From Forficula auricularia (Eukaryota > Arthropoda > Insecta > Dermaptera > Forficulidae), in contig JALMQS010000099.1 of the NCBI GenBank assembly GCA_024734495.1, positions 93,917,388 to 93,981,387 of the forward strand: a stretch of 64,000 nt of DNA, read 5' to 3'. Below are positions 33,360 through 44,000 of the stretch, in pieces. Under the pieces are notes generated by a model. That model was given only the letters and a program-made list of their open reading frames with translations, was not told where the DNA came from and did no database searches. Position numbers and translations under genes: made by a program. Within the stretch, counting starts at the first letter, position 1, and each line of letters opens with the position of its first letter.

Positions 33360-34641
33360 GGAATATTTATTTATTTTTTGAATAGACTGTCAATACAAAT
33401 ACAGTATACAAAAAGTTTTTTAGAATTACAAAATTGTGATTCTCATGCATTAGAAGTACAACAAAGAACAAAAGGACACAAATATACAAATATATCTTAA
33501 GTTTATAAAGATTAATAGTTAAAGTTAACATTTTTTTTCTTTTCTTTAACATAAAAAAGAAAACAAAAGAACAACACACAAATACAAAAATTATCTTAAT
33601 TCACAAATTATAAATTATGCCTGCAACTCGTCCAGTCTATAGAGATTTAGAGTTAGCAAGAAGCATTTTAGTTTTGTCTTCAAAAGAAAGAACGTTGGCA
33701 AACTCTTAATTTCTAAAGGTACCTTATTGTAAATTTTTATGACGTTATTAACTGGACTTTTTAATGTCACAGACAAACAACTGGCATTTATCCTCAGATC
33801 ATTCCTGCATCTAGTGTTATATTCGTGACTAAAGATATTTTTATGAAAAAGTTCTGGGTGTTTTTTTAGAAATAAAACACTTTCCATAACGCAGACGTCA
33901 TATACAGTTAAAATATTCAATTCTTGGAAGATACTTTTGCAGTGAGTTCTCGGTCCCGCCCCTACAATAGCTCTAACACACCTTTTTTGTGCAGTAAACA
34001 ATCTAGCAACATGTGTAGACCCTCCCCAAATTACTATACCATATCTCAAACTGGATTCAACATAGGCATAATAAATATTTAAGAGAACCCTCAGAGGAAC
34101 CATATGTCGAAGAGTGCGGATCAGAAAACCATATTTATTGACCCTTTGTATAATCATATTGATGTGATTACTCCAGCTTAGATGTCTGTCAATATTTAGT
34201 CCCAAGAACTTCACCTCGTCTATAATTCTGATTGCTCCGAAATCATTCAAGTCTAAATTATGTTGTACGGATCCATACTCTCCAAACCGTATGTTTTGAG
34301 TCTTTTCGATATTTAACTGGAGGCTGTTCTCCTTAAACCACTGCGACACGCCAAGTAACGATGTATTCACGGTCGATGAAAGAAGTAGCTGGTTTTTCCC
34401 CTCATAAACTATTGCTGTGTCGTCAGCAAAGAGTAACACATTTTCTTCTGCTACGATCAAGTCGTTGATATATACAATGAATAGCAGTGGCTCAAGCACT
34501 GACCCTTGTGGAACCCCTCTATATAAACTACCGCTTTCCGATCTCACTGTTTGGTATTTGCCATTTTCTATGACAGTAACCTGAACATGTTGTCTACGGT
34601 CAGCAAGATAAGATTTAATTAAATTTAGTCCATTTCCCCTG
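33360..34641 (-). mobile_element. Jockey/CR1-type LINE, 5'-truncated, inserted in MITE
   Basis: Minus strand: RT-encoding frame, then a ~250-bp 3' UTR ending in an (ataa)n-like tract. Both junctions fall in the MITE at a tatata tract that is probably the target duplication. Unlike the LINE at 25,505, its reading frame is unbroken, suggesting a younger insertion. Confidence 0.85.
33615..34640 (-). CDS. LINE reverse transcriptase, C-terminal two-thirds, intact frame
   Basis: One open frame of ~340 codons from the truncation point to TAA. Motifs: YRGVPQGSVLEPLLFIVYINDL, the catalytic box LLFADDTAI (FADD instead of YADD), LQLNIEKTQ, VKFLGLNID, LSWSNHI. The endonuclease and RT N-terminus are missing, so this copy cannot move itself. 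The frame continues upstream of 34,547 to GNGLNLIKSYLADR. Confidence 0.88.
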   Translation of the reverse strand, partial: RGNGLNLIKSYLADRRQHVQVTVIENGKYQTVRSESGSLYRGVPQGSVLEPLLFIVYINDLIVAEENVLLFADDTAIVYEGKNQLLLSSTVNTSLLGVSQWFKENSLQLNIEKTQNIRFGEYGSVQHNLDLNDFGAIRIIDEVKFLGLNIDRHLSWSNHINMIIQRVNKYGFLIRTLRHMVPLRVLLNIYYAYVESSLRYGIVIWGGSTHVARLFTAQKRCVRAIVGAGPRTHCKSIFQELNILTVYDVCVMESVLFLKKHPELFHKNIFSHEYNTRCRNDLRINASCLSVTLKSPVNNVIKIYNKVPLEIKSLPTFFLLKTKLKCFLLTLNLYRLDELQA

Positions 34642-34673
34642 ATATATATATGAACGGTGCTAAAATTTTAGGT

Positions 34674-34964
34674 TATATTTATTAACTTTGATTTTATGTG
34701 AGGAATAAGACAATCTAATATTGTTTTTAAAATGTTGTAATTGTGTTTTAATGGAAAATGTTCGTTGCTGGCTGTCTTATAGTTGAGAGATTTTTGACAA
34801 AGAGTTATATTGAATGAGCCACTGATGAAGTCTCAATAAAGTGACGAAATGTCTGGTAAATTGAATAACTAACTCTGTTGTTTAATTTTTTGTCCACTTC
34901 CCTGCGATTTTAAAATATTTAATAAAATATGGACGCGAATGATGAAATATTTTAGGTTATGTTT
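34674..34964 (+). mobile_element. Small SINE-like insert with 11-bp target duplication
   Basis: attttaggtta occurs at both junctions. The 3' part resembles the right end of the 3,125-4,164 element (ctctgttgtttaattttttg; atggacgcgaatgatg). Contains a hammerhead-like core. Confidence 0.7.
34822..34853 (+). ncRNA. Hammerhead-ribozyme-like motif
   Basis: CUGAUGA exact, A, GUC-loop-GAC, GAAA, UGUC. The GUC triplet is intact; stem I starts GCCA/UGGU. Confidence 0.5.
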
Positions 34965-35409
34965 TTTATCGTGACTGTACTTCGCACACTACTATATTCT
35001 CTTTATGAATGGATCGTTTCCAAGCGACTGTTCTTATATCCCCTCCACTAAAAATAATCGCCCAAATATGTTTTTATTTTTTATCAAATATACGAAGTAA
35101 ATAATTTCAATTTTTTTTAAGTTACTCCGAATATATTATTCTAACAAATATTAATTTTTCATCAAGATGTGAAAGTCCTTCAATGAAAAGAAATAAAATA
35201 ATTATCATTTTCTCACCCTTTCCCAAACTACAATATGCACAAAATTCCATTTTAAATTGTAATTATTTCATGTTTGGTGTGATAAATCGTCTTCAAATTT
35301 TAACAGTGTGTTTATTATGCTTTTGATGGCTTAAATTCCAAGTTTCGAAGACTTCTTGTACTGCATTTGTGAAAAAACTACCTTAAAGTTTGCTTTTGAC
35401 TGTTTTATG

Positions 35410-35665
35410 TCGATAAGCAAGTTTTGAAGATTTTAATTGATTTTACTAGCAGTCCTATTAAACTTCATATGCTACATGTTCACCTGGACCAATTTAAAGA
35501 TAATATGGTTGCCTACTCTGAGGAGCAAGTAGAGCGTTTTCACCAAGATTTGAATGACTGAAGGATATTATCAAGGGCAATACAACAAGAATGATGGGAG
35601 ATTACATTTGGGGTTTATTACGAGAAGGTCCATACAAACATGAGAAAATCATTAAAAATATTCAT
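35410..35665 (+). pseudogene. Decayed coding relic (ERFHQD ... GDYIWGL)
   Basis: The plus strand in shifting frames reads LDQFKDNMVAYSEEQVERFHQD, stop, RYYQGQYN and MGDYIWGLLREGP. The EExxERFHQD...MxxDYxW pattern occurs in an uncharacterised, transposon-associated protein group common in arthropod genomes; I do not know its function. At least two frameshifts and a stop. Confidence 0.6.
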
Positions 35666-35699
35666 TTTTTGAACTTGATTTTTTATTATTTTACATTTG

Positions 35700-36900
35700 T
35701 ATGCTATTACTAATCATTATTCTTAAAATAAAAAGACTGATGTTCAGCAAAAAATTTTCTGATTGTAATAAAATTATGAAAAAATCAGTCATTTTTCTTA
35801 AAAATTCGAAAAATTGCTCTGGTTTCTACAAAAGCAAACTTTGATCAAAAAATTATTTTTCCCTTTATTAGTAACGTAGAAGAAACCAAAATGTGACATT
35901 CAGAAGTTAGACCCAAAAATAGGACCGTAGCTTCATTTGATTTTTAATTTTAATTTTAAGAAAAAATGTTTTTTAATTAATTGTTATGAAGAACCTATGA
36001 CAAGTGAAGCATAATATATATAAGATAACAATATTGAATTTGGAGAATTTTTTAATGTTAATAAAATTCCCCTCTCTGTCTGTGTGTCTGTCGATACCCA
36101 TGATATCTCAAAAATGGAAACGGAGGATTTTAGAAAGTTTTTTTTAGTGCCGAATTGTCTGTATTTCCAAAACGAAGAACTCATTTTGGGTTTTCTAGTT
36201 TCATAATAACTAGTTTATATAGTCTAGTCTAGTCTAGTCTAGTTTCATATAACATTCGATTTAAAAATGCAGAATATAAAGTATTAAGTTTTTAATAAAA
36301 TTACATTTTCAAGTACTTTACTATACAGTAAGCAAGTAGGAACTTTTTACATTTTTTTTGGTTCGTTTAATAAAGCTCATTTAACATTGCTTTCTCTCCG
36401 GAAATTACTAAATTTGAGAGAAAATTTTATATGTAACCATAGCAACTGCATTGTTATCTTATAACGGATAACGTTATCTTTGCTAAAGATCTTGGGGAAT
36501 CGACTTAAAATCAAAAATAACCATCAATTCTTATCTAATACTTGAGGAATAACCATTCTATATTTCATTTTTGACGTTTTATCATTAGTGTTAGCCATTC
36601 CGGAAGACATGGAATCAAATTATTTAAATAAAAAAATATTTTAATCTATCACGTTTTTAAAACGGACTAAAAAGTTTAAAATAATTTCAATTACAGATTG
36701 TCCTGATTGTGAATTTTTAATAGCTTTGAAAATACTTGTAAGATTTAAAACGGAAAACGTGGGAGGCATGCAATAGATAATATTATTAAGGATTGTAGGG
36801 AGTAGCTCTCGTCGAGAAAACTCACACAGCAGTTCATATCATTTGCATTGCAATAAAATTGTTAGTGACCTAGGTGAACTATTCATGAAACAATTATTAT
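35700..36900. other. Intergenic stretch, nothing identified
   Basis: AT-rich. Only a tagtc pentamer run (five copies, ~36,221-36,243) stands out. Confidence 0.6.
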
Positions 36901-36912
36901 ATATTGCATGGC

Positions 36913-37237
36913 CCCAGGGCCGAGTTATGAGATATGAGGCCCTAGGCCCAGGTATCGATGGGGCCCTATTAAAACTAGCTCTGCGCTAGTCAATTTTATT
37001 CTTCACTCGCTCCGTGCGTATATATGTGTGTGGGGTAGATGGGTTTAGAGTTTATGGTCGGTTGCTAAATTTCATATCAGCTTCTCGCTGTGTATGGGGT
37101 TCTGAAGGTTTGGGGGCTTACGGTTAATTGTTGAAAGTTTTTATCGGCAACTCATTAGGTGTGGACTTAGTGGGTTTAGTCGATGCCGGGGGCCCTAGGG
37201 CCCGGCCTATTGGGCCTTTGCCTAAAGACGGCCCTGC
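36913..37237. mobile_element. Possible hAT-type element, cagggccgag/gacggccctg ends
   Basis: Ends cagggccgagttatgaga and aaagacggccctg are inverted over ~10 bp, with GC-rich subterminal ggccct motifs. The flanking duplication is unclear (catg only). Confidence 0.45.
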
Positions 37238-37700
37238 ATGTGATATATTTAGATTTTCGTCAAAAATTTAAAAACAAAATTTTTCTTTCTTGATTTGGGG
37301 ATCTCCTGATATGCTCTGAAGCACTGCGTCATTTACGTCATTTTACGGACGGTCTTCGCTCAAGAAGATTCAAAGGAGATTGCACTTAATTCACTAAGTC
37401 ACTAAATTAAAGAATAATTAGGTTTTGTTTTTGAATAAATAAATATATAAAAAATATGTTTGTTTTGTTGATTTTTGTTTTTTTACTAGGTCTGCAACTA
37501 TCACCAAATTATGAATATTTCTAGATGTGACACATCAGCCGAGTTAAGTCAGGTTTTTTCTGAATTTTGACACCCTAAATTCAAAAGGTTCGTCATCACT
37601 GTTTCAAGATTTAAGAAAAAACATAAGAAAAAATTACTATTCAGATATGTAGATTTGTAGATGTTTTACTTGTCTGATTGAAATATTTGAAGGTTAAATT

Positions 37701-37728
37701 TTTATTTAAATCACACATAATATTTATT
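37701..37728 (-). promoter_or_regulatory. Candidate polyadenylation signals of Acy1
   Basis: Two AATAAA hexamers on the minus strand (37,701-37,706 and 37,723-37,728), about 200-225 nt beyond the Acy1 stop. In AT-rich DNA such hexamers are common by chance. Confidence 0.3.
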
Positions 37729-37926
37729 GAATACAACAACAACAAATAATACATTACAAGCACGACGTTGAGAACCATTGATTTTTTCGGATTTCGACGG
37801 TTAACTGCACGAAAATAAAGATAATGAGAAGGATTGGGGTGTGGTGAAAAAAATTAAACAATTTTTCAACAGAACTTATTTTAATTTTAAATTATTATTT
37901 AATTTTAACATATTTTTAAAAATATT

Positions 37927-38066
37927 TTAAATATTTGCTAAATTCATTATCAATTTTTCAAAAATTTTTATTCCATTTAAGAATATTTTTTCATTTAAAA
38001 ACTCATCGTGTTGATGTAATTTTACAGGTGTAAAATTCATAGGTGAAAATCCTAAACTAGGGACTC
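37927..38066 (-). CDS. Acy1: Acy1 exon 8 (stop codon)
   Basis: Residues 351-396 and TAA. GVPSLGFSPMN and KLHQHDE (His368). The acceptor is the second AG in AATAGAAAG; the first would put a stop codon in frame. Intron 7 is only 69 bp. Confidence 0.92.
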
Positions 38067-41000
38067 CTTTCTATTTTTAAAAAGAAGAAAATTCTCAATT
38101 CAGAAAATTTGAAACAAAGAAAAATAATCATTTACCCACCATTCTAAGAAATCGTGCATCTGTATTTCCCATGCATATCACAAATATTGGAGTGAGATTT
38201 CTGAAAAGATGAATGGTAAATGTCCTTTAATTAATTAATTAAGGTTTCTTAATTCTAAATGCCTTAAAAATAATCGATGTATGTAACTGTGACGTAGCCT
38301 ATCTTAAATTCATATAGATTTCCTCTATATTGATAAAATGAATTTTATTTTTGTCCCACGCCGCATTAATAACTATATATGTATTTAAAAATAAACTGCA
38401 ACGGATCGTTGCTAAACTTTATCCAAATTCATTTGAAATATTAATATGTTCTTGAGTAAAGTACTTTAAAATATAATTTTACTAAAAACTTTATTTAACC
38501 TTTTTTGTGGTCCCCAAGGTACTTAATTGGGATATTAAATTTCATCAAAATTGGTTAAGTCATTTTCAAGATATTTAGAAATAACTAAAAAAGTACTGAA
38601 ATAAAGTACTAATGTTTGTGGACCGATATGTACCAAAAACTAATCAGCGCTTCATTTTGTTAAAATAATGGTAGGTTTTCAATTTCAATTCAATCAGCGC
38701 AAAGGTGTGGAAAAAATCGTGGACGAAAAAAGCGATAACACACATACATACATACATACATACATCCCCACGCACTTCCAAAAAAAATGGCACTTTTTGG
38801 CCTCTCGACGAGATTCCAGGTAATTTTTGGCAAAACCGTCACGTGCTAAAATTCAATCTCATTGAATACTTCAATTTGTGACCTTAATTGAGTCTATGGG
38901 TTCCGTAGTCTTTACCTGAGGACCCTTTGAAGTCACGCTTGCCGCGAGAGCGATTCCAATACTTTCTCCCATGCTTCGCATTGGATAAAGTAAAAAAAAA
39001 TATCAAAAGAAAAGAAAAGATCTAACGACACTCAAAAAAAAGTTGAGTAAGATATATTGCATTTATCATAAATTGACGAAATTCATTTGGAAAAAATTTC
39101 CGTGCTATGCTACGTAATGAGTAAATCAAATTTAATCAATTTTCTATTAAGTATTTGACGTTTCAGCCAGTGCAGTAGTCGTAAAATCATCAGACGATAT
39201 ACTCTATATTAATCGTAAAATCAGAGGATATACGCCTTATATCCTCCACTACTACATCCCTGATTTCAACTATGATAACTATCTAAGAGAATATTTTTTA
39301 TTTTTAATCGTCCATTAAAAGTATTTTAAAGGAAAAGCCTAGACTAGGACTGCACTATATTGTATTTTTAATGACAATGATACAAGATATTACTAGAACA
39401 ATAAGTCAAGATAGACTCTTGTATTTCTGAAAAGAGAAAATATTTGAATTCAGAATGGTGTTAAAGGTAATAATGAAGGATTGAAGGTTTAAAGAGCATG
39501 GAATTAGGATAGCATTTATTTCACAAAACGTCTTATTTCGCTTAACATATGGACGTTCCAATTTTTCAACAGTTATTCATTAATTTCTGAAAAATGATAA
39601 AACTAAAATAATTAATTATGAAATATTAACTTACAAAGTGTTTAGAGTTTTCTTGAATTCTTTAACAAATTGATCATTTTCAATATCTGTAGAAGGAGAA
39701 TACTCATTTTTCTGCTTAAAAGTTATTTCTACATCACCTGCTTGTTTACACCAACCCAAAATTTCTTTTTCTAATTTGTCCAAATCAATCACAGGTTCAA
39801 TTCTAAGATCGAAAGTCAAAGACATTTCGGCAGGAACAATGTTTGTCTGGATACCTCCCTAAAAAAAATAAAAAAATAAAAATTAATACGAAGAATACAT
39901 ACATTTAACAATCAATAAAATGAATACATAATGAACATAAATTATTGAAGGAGACAATAAAAGAGTGTATCTTCTGCTGAAATTATAAATTTTATTTATA
40001 ACGATGAGTCTCTGAAGACGAGGGCAATATTTGTGTATAAGGTGTCCGAGCATGATGATATTCCTCGATGGTTATAAAGTTGATACAATTTTGATGGCTG
40101 TATATGTATATAATTAAGTAATGGAGAATCCCTCTCCGGACACAGTATACACAAATATGGCGCTCGTCTTCAGAGACTCATCAACTCTTAGGAACTGATC
40201 CATCATCAGTGATGGCATTTTTGAATTAAAGCCGAAACGTTTTCCATAATTGGGAGTTTTTTATTCAGCAGAGGCTACCCATTGGCTGAATCCCTCTCCA
40301 TTACTTAATTATATAAATATATTATATTAATTAACATTTAAATATTTAATTTTTTTAGTTTTAATATTTTAGTCATTTTTATGTAATTTCATCTTTGGGC
40401 ATAGCGGGTCGCTGAGGCCTGATTTCTAGGGGTACGATGGGGGAATCAAATGTTCTTACATTAGCCCACAAGAGGTATAAATATGGCTTCAATTAACAAA
40501 TTGAATCAATTACTAGCTTTGATTCCATGAAAATCAGAAAATAAATAAAGTTTCTCCTTTTAAAATTATAATAGATTGGAGTTGGTGGTGTTTCACAGTG
40601 AGGAAACTCTTCCTTTTATCATACATAAAATTATTACCTACTTTCTATGCAGAAATAAAAACATTTAAGAAGATTTGCTATGGTTCAATCCTAATAGAAC
40701 CTTTGATGGTAAGCAAATTATGGTTTTAATGAGATTAATATCTATCTTACAGTCGAAATTCCGATCAAAGTAGCAGGGCCGGATTTATGATCTATGGGCC
40801 CCTAGGCTGAACCTGTGGTGCGGGCCTTACCGGGGAAAATATCAAAAAGTAGAACTATCAATATAAGTCATCAATAGACCCTTTGATCGATTTGTACGAA
40901 ATTTCTCATATACAACCTATATGACCTTATGAAAATGTCTCATTATGTGAAATTGATAGTGGCTCAGAAGAAGAGGGGTTCAAAAGTAGGAGAGAGGGAC

Positions 41001-44000
41001 CAGGTGTATGGTAAAGTCATGTGGATGGCCACATCAGCTTATTCTGAATGTATTTTTTTATCGCTGCCCAATATAATTTTTTCATTGGCATTTTATTTTT
41101 TTCAACCTCAAAAGTTTCGTGACCAAACAAATTGGTGTGGTGGCGACCATTGGTGTAGTTATGGAGTATTCCTAGGGGAGGCAGCCGGCAGGCTGATTAG
41201 CACCACAAGGTTTCAATTTCGGTAATCCGATTAGAGATCAACTAACTAATAATGGAGTTTCAATTTTTCTTTAGGGAACAATGAGTTTATAGGAAGTATT
41301 TATCTAACTTTCCACTTAAATTTCACCATTACAGCCCAACACTTTGAGGTAAACAAATTCATATAAGGACTTTTATTAAAGTACATTTAATTTCCATCAT
41401 AAAAGTTTATGTAAGAGAAATGTCAAAAAAGCAATAGTTTACGAGTTACGTAAATGTAAATATTTTTCAATATACAAATTCAAGCCCAATGAATTGGCCA
41501 GGTAATTTTTTAAATCAAAAAATATGGAATTTGGTTGATGACATGGATTTCAATAAACATCTTAAGGGGAACGCTTTATCTAAACCGCTTTTATTTTTGT
41601 AAAATAATTTTTACTTTTCTCAGAAAAAATATTTAATTTTTAATGTTTATCCTCTCTAGATATTTAAATAGTCATCGAGGCTAATTATATATAATGAACT
41701 TTCTTTAGTAAATTCAATTATCAACATGTTTCTTGAATATATTTTTTATATGTAGAATATTTAGTTCGTTAGAGCAATATTTATTCAAATTTCAGCATAA
41801 ATTTCACCATTACTGCTTAACCATTTAAGGTAAACAAATTCATATAAGGACTTTTATTAAAGAAGATTTAATTTCCAACAGAAAAGTTAATATGAGAGAA
41901 ATGTCTAAAATCAATAGTTTACGAGTTAAAAGATATTCCAAAATTAATAACAAATAATGTCTCTCTGATCTCTCCTTTCGACATAACATACCAAAATTAT
42001 TATAAATGAGAAAGCAATCGATCTTATTTTATCGATTTCATCTATCTGAAGGTTCACAGTATGTCTTTAATATAAGAAAATAGCATTTTGATTAAGAATT
42101 TTGTAATTTAAAAGAAATTGTATGAAAAGATTCAATGTCTTCTCTCCGGGAGCGAATCAACTAGAAATGGCAAAAAGTTTTATTTTTTTCTCATTAAATA
42201 TTTATTCAAATCTATTGAAATTTCATATCTGTGTGTTATAGTCATTTATTTTTTATATTAAATAATTATTATTAACAAATTTGAATTTTAAAGGGTAGTT
42301 TATTTGAAGTTCAATTTGAAAAAACGCTAATAACTCCGTCGATTTTTTTTTTAAATATGAAATTAATAGATATTATAAAACAATTAATTATTAATCATTT
42401 AATTCAATTTTGAACGAAATCGATTCAGTACTTTTTGAGAAAATCGTCGAAAACTCCGAGAACCGTCAATGCAAGACCGTTTTAGAAACATTTTAAAATT
42501 CACCTCCATGTCACAAGTCAATTTTTCGTTTCATATGACTTTTTAAACTTTTTTCAAAGGCATCTCGTGCTTTCAAAAAACATCGTTTTTTTGACGGTTC
42601 AGATGGTTTTTAACCATTTTCTCAAAAAGTACTAAATCGATTTCGTTCAAAATTAAATTAAATGATTAATAATTAATTGTTTTATAATATCCTATTAATT
42701 TCATATTTTTAAAAAAAATTTCGACGGAGTTATTAGCGTTTTTTCAAATTGAACTTCAAATAAACTACCCTTTAAAATTCAAATTTGTTAATAATAATTA
42801 TTTGATATAAAAAATAAATGACTATAACACACAGATATGAAATTTCAATAGATTTGAATAAATATCTAATGAGAAAAAAAATTAAATTTTTGGCCATTTC
42901 TAGTTGATTCGCTCTCGGAGAGAAGAAATTGAATCTTTTCATACAATTTCTTTTAAATTACAAAATTCTTAATCAAAATGCTATTTTCTTATATTAAAGA
43001 CATACTGTGAACCTTCAGATAGATGAAATCGATAAAATAAGATCGATTGCTTTCTCATTTATAATCCGTTTGGTCTCTTTTATCAAGAGGTTGCAAGTCT
43101 CTTGTCATGAAAGTTTTCAGTTTATTTGAATATTTTCGCTTTCGGTCTTCTGTTATCATGGGAGACAATTGGACTGCAACTCAGAGCCGGATTTACGATC
43201 TATGGGCCCCTAGGCTGGACCTGTGGCACGGGCCCTACCGTGGAAAATATTTTTTATAATTAACCTAAAAATACCGCATTTTCAGCAATTATCCAATTAA
43301 AAACTTAAAAAATAAAAGTGGATTTATTGAAACCTTGTTAAATATATTGAAAAAAAAAGTAGGCCCTTTGTGGTGCGGATCCATAGGCTGCAGCCTGCGT
43401 AGCCTGTGCTTAAATTCGGCCCTTCAAGGTAGAGCTCCATCATCAACTAACTTCTGTAAATCCGTTATCTATTATAACCATCTTATAGATATATCCAGAG
43501 AAATATTGCTGGATGAAATATAACAGATATTCTATAGCAGTGATTCCGAGACTAGGGGTAGTTACCCCCATGGGGGCAAATTAGCTACTTGAAGGGGCTA
43601 ATCAGATTAATTAATATTATGTTGCCTGTAACGAATTCAATTTTTCCGCTACGGGGCCGGGCGAGGCCAGGATGATTATTTTTTAATAAGGGGTACAGAC
43701 ACATGGCTTGCTTGGTCTTGGTAATGAAACTGAAATGGCTAGGAACCACTGTTCTAGAGTCTAGAACAAAAAAATTCCCTAATTTATTATTGATTTCGAA
43801 GAACCAGAAGGTACTTCTAAATAGGTACTATTTAGTTTAACATTTTTGGTGTTTTGCTATTTTCCCAATAAAGGCTGTTACGATTCTTTTTTTTTATTAT
43901 TATTATTAATTGGTACATTTATCAAATATCTTGAGTTCTTCACATCCCGATTGTGATTATGGGAGAGGAGTAAATTAATCATATCGCAAATAAACAATAT

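Larger units (their letters stand above)
33296..35386 (+). mobile_element. piggyBac-type MITE, copy 2, split by two insertions
   Basis: TTAA at 33,296 and 35,383, ends ggtagttctttcgcg and actacc. Compared with copy 1 it is interrupted by a LINE at 33,360-34,641 and a ~290-bp insert at 34,674-34,964; outside these the two copies align. Confidence 0.85.
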
